Positions 16,204 through 23,107 of a stretch of DNA of 35,885 bases are shown here, piece after piece. The notes beneath the pieces were generated by a model. That model was given only the letters and a program-made list of their open reading frames with translations, was not told where the DNA came from and did no database searches. The translations under genes were made by a program, and so were the position numbers. The first letter of the stretch is position 1. Every line of letters begins with the position of its first letter. This stretch comes from Candidatus Parabeggiatoa sp. nov. 2 (GTDB lineage: Bacteria > Pseudomonadota > Gammaproteobacteria > Beggiatoales > Beggiatoaceae): NCBI GenBank assembly GCA_002085445.1, contig NBMI01000098.1:1-35885 (forward strand), written 5' to 3'.

Positions 16204-16941
16204 TTAACAGATCGGACAGGCAGGATTTTTTACTAATTTGACACGACTGAATTCCATATTCAAGGCATCAATCAACAATAGCCACCCCGTCAGCGTTTCG
16301 CCCACGCCCATAATTAATTTCATAGCCTCCAGTGCTTGCAGACTGCCGATAATGCCCACTACGGGTGCTAATATTCCGGTTTGGGTACAAGTTTCCTCTA
16401 GCGCATCTTCACTCGGATATAAACAACGATAACAAGGACTGTCGGGTTTGTTGCTGCGAAAGACTGAGAGCTGTCCCTCCATGCGTATCGCCGCTCCAGA
16501 TATTAAGGGCGTTTGTGTGTTCACACAGGCTTGATTAATGGCAAAGCGTGTCGGTAAATTATCGCTACAGTCTAACACTACATCCACTTTGGCAATGTGT
16601 TTTGTTAAATTGTCGTCATCTAATTGTTGGTAAAGTGGTGTTACTTCGATTTGTGGATTTAATGCCAACAACGTTTCACGGGCTGATTCTACCTTGGGTT
16701 TACCAATATCATTGGTGTTATGAATGATTTGGCGTTGCAAGTTAGATAAATCGACTACATCAAAGTCGCACAACAATAAATGTCCCACGCCCGCAGCAGC
16801 CAAATACATCGCGGCCGGCGAACCTAAGCCCCCCAAACCAATAATCAATACTTTAGCGTTAAGTAAACGTTCTTGCCCTTCTATTCCAACTTGGGGCAAT
16901 AAAATTTGGCGGCTATAACGTAATAATTGTGCATCATCCAT
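16204..16941 (-). CDS. moeB: MoeB/ThiF-family molybdopterin-synthase adenylyltransferase
   Basis: A 245-residue E1-like enzyme (numbering here counts from the ATG at 16941). It adenylates the C-terminal glycine of a ubiquitin-like sulfur carrier such as MoaD. The nucleotide loop GLGGLGSP is at about 35-42, the LQRQI segment with the conserved arginine near 69, DCSDN near 125, and a zinc site made by CYRC and CPIC at the very end. Cys in EETCTQTG matches the conserved cysteine of MoeB. GGGAGAG precedes the ATG. The length equals that of MoeB without a rhodanese domain. Whether it serves molybdopterin, thiamine or another sulfur carrier cannot be told from the sequence; no moaD or thiS lies nearby. 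Confidence 0.88.
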   Translation of the reverse strand: MDDAQLLRYSRQILLPQVGIEGQERLLNAKVLIIGLGGLGSPAAMYLAAAGVGHLLLCDFDVVDLSNLQRQIIHNTNDIGKPKVESARETLLALNPQIEVTPLYQQLDDDNLTKHIAKVDVVLDCSDNLPTRFAINQACVNTQTPLISGAAIRMEGQLSVFRSNKPDSPCYRCLYPSEDALEETCTQTGILAPVVGIIGSLQALEAMKLIMGVGETLTGWLLLIDALNMEFSRVKLVKNPACPIC

Positions 16942-16960
16942 CAAATCACTCTCCCCCGTT

Positions 16961-17019
16961 TGTAGTAGGCGATTTATCGCCTAAAAATCTTGGTTTGTAG
17001 TAGGCGATTTATCGCCTAA
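16961..17019. repeat. Two TAGGCGATTTATCGCCTA palindromes
   Basis: Two copies of TTTGTAGTAGGCGATTTATC continuing into GCCTAA, 35 bp apart, between the divergent moeB-like and ugd-like genes. They occupy most of the shared upstream region and could affect both promoters. Confidence 0.85.
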
Positions 17020-17062
17020 TGAGTAAAAATCAACAACTTTTGTTAAATAAGCGAAATAGAAT

Positions 17063-18394
17063 ATGTATATTACCATTTTTGGCTCCGGCTACGTTGGCTT
17101 AGTCACTGGCACTTGCCTCGCTGACGTTGGCAATCAGGTTTTATGTGTGGATGTCGATGAGGATAAAATTGCTCAGTTGCAGCAAGGCAAAGTGCCTATT
17201 CACGAGCCGGGCTTAGGATCACTTTTGAAAACCAATATCGCTGCGGGCCGTTTACAATTTACCACAGATGTGGTTAAGGCGGTTGCACACGGCGAAATTC
17301 AGTGCATTGCGGTGGGAACTCCGCCCGATGAAGATGGTTCGGCTGATCTTCAGTATGTTTTGCAAGTGGCTGATACCATTGGTAAAAACATGACGGACTC
17401 TAAGTTGATTATGGACAAATCTACCGTTCCAGTCGGTACGGCGGATAAAGTGCGGGAAAAGGTGCAAGCGGCGCTTGATGCTCGCGGGGTGGCGTGTGAT
17501 TTTGATGTGGTTTCTAATCCAGAGTTTTTAAAAGAAGGGGCCGCTATTGAGGATTTTATGAAACCTGATCGAATTATCGTCGGTACAGATAAGCCCCGCC
17601 CCACGGAGTTAATGCGTGAACTTTATGCACCGTTTAACCGTAATCGCGATAAGCTTATGGTGATGGATATTCGCTCGGCGGAATTAACCAAATATGCCGC
17701 TAACGCCATATTGGCAACAAAAATCAGTTTTATGAATGAAATGGCTCTGATTGCGGAACAGGTTGGGGCCGATATTGAACAAGTGCGTCTTGGTATTGGT
17801 TCTGATCCGCGTATTGGGTTTAATTTTATTTATCCGGGTTGCGGCTATGGTGGTAGCTGTATGCCCAAAGATGTGCCCGCTTTGATACGCACTGCCCAAC
17901 AAGTGGGTGTGGATGTCAAAATCTTACCTGCCGTTGAAGCCGTCAACCGGCAACAGCAACAGGTGTTATTTGAAAAAATTCAACAGTATTTCCATGGAAA
18001 TTTGCGAGGCTGCCGCTTTGCCTTATGGGGCTTGGCTTTTAAGCCTAATAGCGATGATATGCGCGAAGCGCCCAGTCGCAAGTTGATGGAAGCGTTATGG
18101 GCACAGGGCGCGACTGTGCAGGCTTATGATCCGGAAGCGATGTCCGAAACACGGCATATCTATGGCTCGCGGGACGATTTACAATTGTGCGAAACTCACG
18201 AAGCCACCCTTAATGGCGCTGATGCTTTAGTCATTGTCACGGAATGGAAAGTCTTCCGTAGCCCTAACTTTGAGCTTATCAAAGCCAGTCTTAAGCAAGC
18301 GGTGATTTTTGATGGACGTAATCTTTATGAACCGCAGAGAATGCGTCAGTTGGGTTTTACCTATTATGCGATAGGGCGTGGCGAAAAACTGTAG
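17063..18394 (+). CDS. ugd: UDP-glucose 6-dehydrogenase
   Basis: A 443-residue UDP-glucose/GDP-mannose dehydrogenase that oxidises UDP-glucose to UDP-glucuronate with two NAD+, supplying sugar for capsule, exopolysaccharide or lipopolysaccharide. The Rossmann motif [10 protein letters not shown] is at 7-16, IHEPGL at 46-51, STVPVGT at 120-126, NPEFLKEG at 152-159, Lys220 in [10 protein letters not shown], and the catalytic cysteine Cys266 in [12 protein letters not shown]. The C-terminal domain ends in [10 protein letters not shown]. All key residues are intact. It is transcribed away from the moeB-like gene, with palindromes in between, and the ribosome binding site is weak. Right after the stop comes the 122-bp inverted repeat. 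No glycosyltransferases are adjacent. Confidence 0.95.
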   Translation: MYITIFGSGYVGLVTGTCLADVGNQVLCVDVDEDKIAQLQQGKVPIHEPGLGSLLKTNIAAGRLQFTTDVVKAVAHGEIQCIAVGTPPDEDGSADLQYVLQVADTIGKNMTDSKLIMDKSTVPVGTADKVREKVQAALDARGVACDFDVVSNPEFLKEGAAIEDFMKPDRIIVGTDKPRPTELMRELYAPFNRNRDKLMVMDIRSAELTKYAANAILATKISFMNEMALIAEQVGADIEQVRLGIGSDPRIGFNFIYPGCGYGGSCMPKDVPALIRTAQQVGVDVKILPAVEAVNRQQQQVLFEKIQQYFHGNLRGCRFALWGLAFKPNSDDMREAPSRKLMEALWAQGATVQAYDPEAMSETRHIYGSRDDLQLCETHEATLNGADALVIVTEWKVFRSPNFELIKASLKQAVIFDGRNLYEPQRMRQLGFTYYAIGRGEKL

Positions 18395-18398
18395 TGAA

Positions 18399-18520
18399 AG
18401 TACAACGAATTACGCGGATAAACGAATTTAGTACAACGAATTACGCGGATAAACGAATTAAGTACAACGAATTACGCGGATAAACGAATTAAGTACAACG
18501 AAACTTCGTTCTGGAACGCC
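18399..18520. repeat. Right 122-bp inverted repeat
   Basis: Reverse complement of the left copy at 12086-12207: three units with TACAACGAATTACGCGGATA followed by AACGAAACTTCGTTCTGGAA. It starts 5 bases after the ugd stop codon. Each of the two copies therefore abuts the 3' end of the outermost gene of the block. Confidence 0.9.
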
Positions 18521-18535
18521 AAACTTTAGCGCCTA

Positions 18536-18620
18536 GGTTTGTAGTAGGCGCTTTAGCGCCTAAGTTTGTAGTAGGCGCTTTAGCGACTTAAAGTTTGTAG
18601 TAGTCGCTTCAGCGACTTAA
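18536..18620. repeat. GTAGTAGGCGCTTTAGCGCCTA palindrome derivatives
   Basis: Three successive variants of the GTAGTAGGCGATTTATCGCC palindrome seen at 13.5 and 17.0 kb: GGCGCTTTAGCGCC, GGCGCTTTAGCGAC and GTCGCTTCAGCGAC. In two of the three, changes are matched on both arms, which suggests selection or gene conversion that keeps the hairpin. Confidence 0.8.
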
Positions 18621-18958
18621 TCTTTATGTGAGTTGTGGCTAAATAAAATGGTTAAGTCAGTCGTCACTCAACACCAAAATTCGTTTATCCGCGCAATTCG
18701 CTGTACTCATTTTAAGGATCGTTATTGTAGCAGGTACGTTTTGCTCTTTAAGCTGCCACCTACTTACTAACGTGAATTCGACTTTAATTTTCAATCAGTT
18801 ATATAAATTTTATCTGAATTAATTGTTTGACAAGAATTAATTGAGAAAACAAACTTTTTTGACTATTAAACCCTTAATATTAATACGTTAATAACAGGAA
18901 GAGTCCTGCCAAGATTTATCGATGACTCCTGCACTGTGTGGTTATTTTTTCAATCCGA
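18621..18958. other. AT-rich gap without a gene
   Basis: One further unit of the 31-bp repeat lies at about 18676-18705. The rest is AT-rich and holds no supported coding sequence. It marks the start of the repeat-rich island. Confidence 0.5.
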
Positions 18959-19165
18959 TTTGGGGGCCATCAGACGGTTACGTCGGCAAAAGTTTCGCTT
19001 CGCTGTACTTTTGCCGACGTTGGAAGTTTTCAAATTAAAGTCTGGCCCTCAAACGCGCAATACCATGCACAAGGATTGTATATAATAAGGGATTTGTTCA
19101 TTCTCTTTCATTGTTCATTCTCTGTCATTTATTCCATTAGCGAAAAATTCCTTTATTATAACGAA
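18959..19165. repeat. Linked palindromes A+B with an extra insertion in A
   Basis: Element A (GGGGGCCATCAGACG ... AAAGTCTGGCCC) is here interrupted by a 50-bp hairpin centred on TTTCGCTTCGCTG (arms CGTCGGCAAAAGT/ACTTTTGCCGACG). Element B follows after AATACCATG (ACAAGGATTGTATATAATAA ... AATTCCTTTATTATA), with a right arm altered near 19160. This is one of at least five places where A and B occur side by side. Confidence 0.75.
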
Positions 19166-19248
19166 CCGAAGGTCAGCGGAGCTAATCCTTGTAGTTACAA
19201 GAGTCCAAACTAACTAATGGCCGTACCAAGTTTAATCAATCCGATTTG

Positions 19249-19294
19249 TGGGCCATCAAACGATTTGGCAGATTTCAAATTAAAGTCTGGCCCT
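19249..19294. repeat. Palindrome A copy
   Basis: GTGGGCCATCAAACGATTTG to AAGTCTGGCCCTC without an attached B element; followed by AACGCGAATACCATAAT. Same arms as at 19578, 19697, 25065, 26227 and 32039. Confidence 0.8.
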
Positions 19295-19318
19295 CAAACG
19301 CGAATACCATAATAAACA

Positions 19319-19480
19319 GGAGTCCAAACTTTAGTTTGGCAGTCGTCCAAAGTTCAGGAGTCCAAACTTTAGTTTGGCAGTCGTCCAAAGTTCAGGAGTC
19401 CAAACTTTAGTTTGGCAGTCCTCCAAAGTTCAGGAGTCCAAACTTTAGTTTGGCAGTCGCCCAAAGTTTGGTAGTCGTCC
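19319..19480. repeat. Four 38-bp units with CCAAACTTTAGTTTGG palindrome
   Basis: Four nearly identical units of AGGAGTCCAAACTTTAGTTT-GGCAGTCGTCCAAAGTTC type in direct succession. Each holds a 16-bp palindrome. There are no unique spacers, so it is a simple tandem array and not a CRISPR. Single copies of the same unit are scattered to 32 kb. Confidence 0.9.
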
Positions 19481-19577
19481 AAACTAACGTTTGGCAGTAC
19501 CAAGATTTATCGATGAGTCCTGCCAAGATTTATCGATGACTCAGGCACCGTGTGGTTCGGAAAGTCAATCCGATTTG

Positions 19578-19624
19578 TGGGCCATCAAACGATTTGGCAG
19601 ATTTCAAATTAAAGTCTGGCCCTC
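19578..19624. repeat. Palindrome A copy
   Basis: GTGGGCCATCAAACGATTTG ... AAAGTCTGGCCCTC, followed by AACGCGCAATACCATAAT, without element B. It is preceded by two CCAAGATTTATCGATGACTC pieces. Confidence 0.8.
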
Positions 19625-19696
19625 AAACGCGCAATACCATAATATACAGTCGTCCAAACTAACTAATGGCCGTACCAAGCTAAATCAATTCTATTT

Positions 19697-19847
19697 GGGG
19701 GCCATCAGACGATTTGGAAGATTTAAAATTAAAGTCTGGCCCTAAATCGCATAATACCATGCACAAGGATTGTCTCTAATAAAAGGGATTTAATTTGTTC
19801 ATTCTCTTATCTAAGCGAAAAAATCCTTTTTTATATACAATCCTTGT
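19697..19847. repeat. Linked palindromes A+B
   Basis: A (GGGGGCCATCAGACGATTTG ... AAGTCTGGCCC) at 19697-19743 and B (ACAAGGATTGTCTCTAATAA ... ATATACAATCCTTGT) at 19763-19847. Element B and the CCAAGATAAATCTTGG copies after it also form the last codons of the replication-like gene on the minus strand. Confidence 0.85.
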
Positions 19848-20594
19848 AGTTACAGTGCCAAGATAAATCTTGGACTCCTGCCAAGATAAATCTTGGACTC
19901 CAGCACCGTGACAATGCGTACAAATTGGGCATGTGAACTCTCCATTTTCATCACAAAACGGGCATTCGCTCATTGTAAAAACAAATCTACCCTTTCCAGT
20001 TGTTGTCGACGTTGGTGGCGAAAAATGGCTTGACGGTGTGAATTTTTTTCGGGCCCAGTGTGTGTTCTCTGTTGTAATCTCTATTGTAGTCTCCGGACTT
20101 ATTTCGGTAATTTTACCGTTTGCATTCGGTAAATTTACCGTTTGCACTCGGTAATTTTCCCGATTCGATTCGGTAGTTTTACCGATTGAAGAACTGTGCT
20201 GATTTTCAGCAGATTGTTCTTTGGAATCAGGTGTGGTTGTACATTCGGTAATTTTACCGTTTGCAGCCTCAAGCCAAGCGTTAAGAAATTCTGGATGGAA
20301 ACGATAATGTTTCGTTCGGTCAAACCCCTTACGACCATTAGGATTCTTAAGGATGCTGATGGCATGCTTTTTAGCCAGTGCTCTGATAGCATTACGAATT
20401 GTCTTTTCTGATTTTGCAATATGTAAAATTCCGATCACCAATTCTTCTTCAGTATGGTGCTGAATTAGGGCTGATTCGGTAACGTTTTTGCCTTGTGCTT
20501 TTTTCTTGGCGCAAAGTTCCAATTTAACGTTATGCCAATACTCAAAAAAACTAAGTAGTGCAGCTTGAGTTACATTACCGTCACAGTAATTAAT
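19776..20594 (-). CDS. Helix-turn-helix replication-initiator-like protein with internal iterons; start lost
   Basis: The frame is open from 20594 to 19776. The first residues (INYCDGNVTQAALLSFFEYWHNVKLE) resemble the N-terminus of small HTH initiator proteins of phages and plasmids, and a winged helix follows (EKTIRNAIRALAKKHAISIL ... HYRFHPEFLNAWL). A natural ATG at 20605 lies in another frame: loss of 4 bases in an AATTAATT stretch would explain it, so the gene is probably frameshifted at its start; a TTG at 20522 is the first standard start. The middle is low complexity (GKITE repeats) because it encodes 22-bp iterons. A zinc-ribbon-like CPFC...CPICTHC follows. The last 35 residues come from the CCAAGATAAATCTTGG and element-B repeats. 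The role as initiator is inferred. Confidence 0.55.
   Translation of the reverse strand: MNYCDGNVTQAALLSFFEYWHNVKLELCAKKKAQGKNVTESALIQHHTEEELVIGILHIAKSEKTIRNAIRALAKKHAISILKNPNGRKGFDRTKHYRFHPEFLNAWLEAANGKITECTTTPDSKEQSAENQHSSSIGKTTESNRENYRVQTVNLPNANGKITEISPETTIEITTENTHWARKKFTPSSHFSPPTSTTTGKGRFVFTMSECPFCDENGEFTCPICTHCHGAGVQDLSWQESKIYLGTVTTRIVYKKGFFRLDKRMNKLNPFY
20104..20266. repeat. 22-bp palindromic iterons inside the replication-like gene
   Basis: Four contiguous units start at 20104, 20126, 20148 and 20170, exactly 22 bp apart, each with TCGGTAAATTTACCG or a near form; a fifth lies at 20245-20266 and a weak one near 20476. The palindrome CGGTAA(A/T)TTTACCG suits binding of a dimeric protein. 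Iterons inside an initiator gene are known from the lambda O gene, where they form the origin. Confidence 0.85.
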
Positions 20595-20663
20595 TTAATT
20601 GCCATTGGTGAATGACAAGTAACCTTTCTTTGGTGGGATGCTTGATACAAGATACTTTCATAG

Positions 20664-20681
20664 TGTCCTCCGTCCGGAGGA
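20664..20681. promoter_or_regulatory. Perfect 8-bp hairpin GTCCTCCG/CGGAGGAC
   Basis: GTCCTCCG, TC, CGGAGGAC lies between the replication-like gene (leftward) and the RHH gene (rightward), about 32 bp before a TATAAT at 20713-20718. It could be an operator or a small hairpin; no direct evidence of either. Confidence 0.45.
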
Positions 20682-20763
20682 CATAGCGCCAAAAAATTTA
20701 GGTATTTCTGTGTATAATATAAATAGATATACTATATCCTCAGGACTTTGTGCATTTAGTCCC

Positions 20764-20815
20764 CCCGTTTGCTGTTCATTTCGCCAAAAACTATTACGCA
20801 AACGGGATTTTTTTT
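20764..20815 (+). terminator. Hairpin with conserved loop, followed by T8
   Basis: Stem CCCGTTTGC/GCAAACGGG around a 25-base loop containing TTTCGCCAAAAACTATT, then ATTTTTTTT. It has the shape of an intrinsic terminator. A second copy at 21484 keeps the loop sequence but has a different, still paired stem, so the loop may carry a function beyond termination. Confidence 0.6.
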
Positions 20816-20838
20816 CTCTTCAGTATTTTTTGTTACAA

Positions 20839-20881
20839 AAATAACTGATTAATTCTTTATATAGTCTACAATAACTGATTA
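20839..20881. promoter_or_regulatory. Two ATAACTGATTA direct repeats upstream of the RHH gene
   Basis: ATAACTGATT at 20841-20850 and again at 20871-20880, 30 bp apart, both containing TAACTGA. They lie 30-70 bp before the start of the ribbon-helix-helix gene and are candidates for autoregulatory sites. Confidence 0.5.
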
Positions 20882-20912
20882 TTTTTAGTTACAAGTTTAT
20901 AGAAATTCAACT

Positions 20913-21074
20913 ATGGTCAGTAATCAACAACCTAAAGAAAAAACGCAACGAAAAATCGGTAGACCGAAAGCTGAGCCTAGTAAAACAATACGTGTTCCTA
21001 TGGCACTGGTTGAAGCTGTTGAATCTATGATCAAAGCTTATCGTTTAAATAGGAAAAAAAACTTAGCAAACTAA
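20913..21074 (+). CDS. Small ribbon-helix-helix DNA-binding protein (53 aa)
   Basis: The ATG at 20913 opens a 53-codon frame ending TAA at 21074. The protein has a basic N-terminus (KEKTQRKIGRPKAEPS), then KTIRVPMAL, the short beta strand typical of RHH proteins, and the helix VEAVESMIKAYRLNRK. Such proteins are dimeric DNA-binding regulators in plasmids, partition systems and antitoxins. It is divergent from the replication-like gene on its left, so copy-number or self-regulation is a reasonable guess. Two TAACTGA-containing direct repeats precede it and the ribosome binding site is weak. Confidence 0.65.
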   Translation: MVSNQQPKEKTQRKIGRPKAEPSKTIRVPMALVEAVESMIKAYRLNRKKNLAN

Positions 21075-21483
21075 AGACACAGTGAGCCAAGACTTTTACG
21101 AATCAAGGCCACCATCCCCCATAAACCGACTCTATGCACACAAATCTTCCGTAGGGAGGGCTGCTAAGCAGCAAGGACTTGAAAAAGTACCGTCCGTTTG
21201 CCCACCGAAAGTGCGTCAATTTATAAATTTTGTTCTCAGTGAACAACTACCTGATTTAATAGGCAAAAAATCATTTTTGAAAAATCCCTAACGGATGAGT
21301 CTTTGAAAAATCCCTAACGGATGAGTCTTTGAAAAATCCTACTCGATTAACGAATCCTTGTAGTTACAGTCGTCCAAACTAACTAATGGCCGTGCCAAGA
21401 TAAATCTTGGACTCCAGCACCGTGTATAAGAAAATATATTTAATAACTACGCCTTATCTCCAAAATAATAATTGTGCTACATT
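21075..21483. other. Gap with 26-bp tandem repeat and repeat cassettes
   Basis: At about 21277-21345 the unit TTGAAAAATCCCTAACGGAT-GAGTCT is repeated two and a half times. 21358-21420 holds the common cassette ATCCTTGTAGTTACAGTCGT followed by a CCAAGATAAATCTTGG palindrome. 21128-21150 repeats text seen near 4710. The 69-codon frame at 21082-21291 has no known features and is not called. Confidence 0.6.
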
Positions 21484-21532
21484 CCGTTTACTCACATTCC
21501 GCCAAGAACTATTGAGTAGACGGGAGTTTTTT
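21484..21532 (+). terminator. Second hairpin with the conserved CGCCAA loop
   Basis: Stem CCGTTTACTC/GAGTAGACGG (one G-U or mismatch pair) around ACATTCCGCCAAGAACTATT, then GAGTTTTTT. The loop matches that at 20764 (CGCCAAAAACTATT) while stem bases differ on both sides together. Confidence 0.6.
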
Positions 21533-21544
21533 CCGTTCCAACTT

Positions 21545-21587
21545 TGGCATGGTTCAAGGTAACGCATCAAACCATGCCATTTTTTTA
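21545..21587. terminator. Intrinsic terminator
   Basis: Stem TGGCATGGTT/AACCATGCCA (10 bp perfect) with a 15-base loop, followed by T7. It ends where the leftward antitoxin-like gene stops. Confidence 0.75.
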
Positions 21588-21744
21588 TCCAGCCTTAAGT
21601 TTTTCCTCCTCTAGTTTTAAAGTCCTTTCTAACAAATAAAGAACTTCTTTGTTTACTGAACGTTTGTGCAATTCTGCCAATTTCTTGAGACGTTCTTTTA
21701 ATCTTTTTACCAAGGCTTTCAGGAGCCGAAACCACTATCTCCAT
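21585..21744 (-). pseudogene. Frameshifted Arc-type RHH antitoxin-like gene
   Basis: From the ATG at 21744 the frame gives MEIVVSAPESL; one base later a second frame continues as VKRLKERLKKLAELHKRSVN followed by KEVLYLLERTLKLEEEKLKAG and a stop at 21585. The joined protein is a typical Arc/ParD-like antitoxin of about 50 residues. The break lies at CTTGGTAAA (one extra G). The unjoined frame translates into unrelated sequence, so this is a recent pseudogene. No toxin gene follows it. Confidence 0.65.
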
Positions 21745-21888
21745 AACCTGTATACAAGGTGATCGTGGCAGCACGAAGGGCAACCGACTATTTAGAATCT
21801 GGAATTGGAGAAATAAAACGAGTTAGCCCTTGCTAATTGGTATTTCAGTTGTGATATCTGACTAAGTACACAATCTAAAAGCAAGACA

Positions 21889-22167
21889 ATGTGTGGTGGA
21901 TACCGTGAGAGGGCAGGAAGGGAATTTGAAGGGTGGGCCGGGGTAGAAAAGAACACCGGAACAAAGCCGATTCGGTTGCCCCAACCTTTGGCTGAGGCTA
22001 AGCTAAAGTTGAAAGCGCAGCGCACTAAGATTGCTGATATACAAAAGGCTTAGTTGCGTGGTGAGAATGCGGCCTTAAAAAAAGCCTTGGATGATGCGTG
22101 TAAATACATTGACCGTTTGAAACGTGTGCAAGTCAAAACGCCAAAAGCTTTAAGTGAGAAACGGTGA
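21889..22167 (+). pseudogene. Small RHH/coiled-coil gene X, copy 1 (in-frame TAG)
   Basis: Family X: an N-terminal MxGGYREKAGREFEGWAG stretch, then TKAIRLPQPLAEA, a ribbon-helix-helix-like element, then a basic linker and a coiled coil (GENADLKKALDDACKYIDRL), ending SEKR. This copy has a TAG at 22051-22053 exactly at the junction between the DNA-binding part and the coiled coil; the frame is otherwise open for 93 codons. Five copies (21.9, 22.4, 24.6, 26.5 and 27.1 kb) lie on the same strand and each is damaged differently. X is probably a DNA-binding regulator of a mobile element; its function is unknown. Confidence 0.7.
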
Positions 22168-22205
22168 CAATAGAAAATCTTTTTAAGTAATGAATCCTTG
22201 TCATT

Positions 22206-22337
22206 ATGTCAAAACCCACTAAAGCTGATTTCAATAAACTTGGCTTTTCGCCATTATGGTGAGGCAGCCTGTGAGTATCATGCTTCTGGCAAACGGGGCC
22301 GGTTTCTTTATTGCGGCATCGATGATGATTTGAATTC
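22206..22337 (+). pseudogene. Gene Y remnant, copy 1, downstream of X
   Basis: Each X copy is followed, after CCTTGTCATTATGTCAA, by a conserved segment with frames MSKPTKADFNKLGFSPLW and, shifted, RHYGEAACEYHASGKRGRF then LYCGIDDDLNSF. The second frame is well conserved among the copies at 22.2, 24.8 and 26.8 kb, so a gene of about 50 codons once followed X. It now runs into CCAAACTTTAGTTTGG palindromes. Not recognised. Confidence 0.45.
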
Positions 22338-22341
22338 GTTT

Positions 22342-22440
22342 AGCAGGAGTCCAAACTTTAGTTTGGCAGGAGTCCAAAGTTAGGTAGGAGTCCAAACTTT
22401 AGTTTGGCAGTGCCAAGAGAAATCTTGGACTCCAGCACCG
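22342..22440. repeat. CCAAACTTTAGTTTGG palindromes and a CCAAGAGAAATCTTGG copy
   Basis: Two AGGAGTCCAAACTTTAGTTT units and one TTGGACTCCAGCACC unit join Y copy 1 to X copy 2. Confidence 0.8.
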
Positions 22441-22445
22441 TGACA

Positions 22446-22706
22446 ATGCGTGGTGGATATCGTGAAAGGGCCGAACGAGAGTTTGAAAGGTGGGCCGGGA
22501 TAGAAAAAGGTATCGGGACAAAGGCGATCCGGTTGCCCCAACCTTTGGCTGAGGCTAAGCTAAAGTTAAAAGCGCAGCGCACTAAGATTGCTGATATACA
22601 AAAGGCTTTAGAAAACGTACTGCACACGGTTAAATTATCTGTTTTTTTAGGTAATTGTACCGGACAATCACAAAGGGTTTCCCCTCCAAACCACGATGTA
22701 GCGTAA
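22446..22706 (+). CDS. Gene X, copy 2, with a different C-terminus (86 aa)
   Basis: From the ATG at 22446 this copy keeps the X N-terminal half (MRGGYRERAEREFERWAGIE to ADIQKA) and then switches to unrelated sequence (LENVLHTVKLSVFLGNCTGQ...) with a stop at 22706. It is the only copy in which the DNA-binding part is followed by an uninterrupted frame, but the coiled coil is missing. It could be an expressed truncated regulator or another remnant. An intrinsic terminator follows at 22784. Confidence 0.4.
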   Translation: MRGGYRERAEREFERWAGIEKGIGTKAIRLPQPLAEAKLKLKAQRTKIADIQKALENVLHTVKLSVFLGNCTGQSQRVSPPNHDVA

Positions 22707-22783
22707 CGGCAATCCTTTATGGTTGTCCGTGCCAGCTTAAGTTTGAGGCCGTGGCCGTTGAGAATAAACAATCCATCTATTAC

Positions 22784-22822
22784 AAAAAGCCTCTTGGCTC
22801 TGAGAGTCAAGAGGCTTTTTTT
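22784..22822 (+). terminator. Intrinsic terminator
   Basis: AAAAAGCCTCTTG and CAAGAGGCTTTTTTT form a 12-bp stem with a loop of about 12 bases and a T run, closing transcription from the left before the promoter at 22854. Confidence 0.8.
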
Positions 22823-22837
22823 ATGGCTCCAATCAAA

Positions 22838-22882
22838 TAATAACGTTATTAACTTGCGATAATAACGTTATTATTATATATT
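22838..22882 (+). promoter_or_regulatory. Sigma-70 promoter with two TAATAACGTTATTA operators 22 bp apart
   Basis: Perfect 14-bp palindromes TAATAACGTTATTA lie at 22838-22851 and 22860-22873. A -35 TTGCGA (22854-22859) and a -10 TATATT (22877-22882) are 17 bp apart; the second palindrome fills the spacer and the first abuts the -35 box. A dimeric repressor could bind both on the same face of the helix and block transcription of the zinc-finger gene and perhaps the initiator-like gene. Confidence 0.75.
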
Positions 22883-22912
22883 AGATTGAACTTTTTCATG
22901 GAGGTTAAGCTT

Positions 22913-23107
22913 ATGAAACAACCAAGTGCCGGGGCACAATTAGCCGCAATGCGTAAACCAAAAGCAAAAGTTTGCCCGGTTTGTCAGATTGAATTTCTCG
23001 GTATAGGCCGCCGTATTTATTGTTCAAGTGCCTGTCGGAATAAAGCGTATCACTTGCGTCAAAAAGAATTTATTATCGCTGGAAAAGTAGCCTTGCAAAA
23101 AGATTAG
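22913..23107 (+). CDS. Small zinc-finger protein (64 aa)
   Basis: The ATG at 22913 has GGAGG 8-9 bases upstream. The protein starts MKQPSAGAQLAAMRKP and carries a treble-clef-like zinc site CPVC ... CSSAC followed by a basic helix RNKAYHLRQKEF. This CxxC-x(16-18)-CxxxC pattern with RNKAYHLR occurs in small phage and plasmid proteins that bind DNA. It is the first gene after an operator-controlled promoter and lies 113 bp before the initiator-like gene, so a regulatory or replication-accessory role is plausible but unproven. Confidence 0.7.
   Translation: MKQPSAGAQLAAMRKPKAKVCPVCQIEFLGIGRRIYCSSACRNKAYHLRQKEFIIAGKVALQKD

Noticed and set aside
19319..19480. CRISPR-like regular array
   Set aside because: The 38-bp units follow each other without unique spacers and no cas gene is present.
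21082..21291. 69-codon frame after the RHH gene
   Set aside because: Contains text repeated near 4710 and ends in a 26-bp tandem repeat; no protein features.
21792..22025. Minus-strand frames opposite gene X copies (also 22358-22810)
   Set aside because: They are the antisense of the X coding sequence and recur only because X is repeated.
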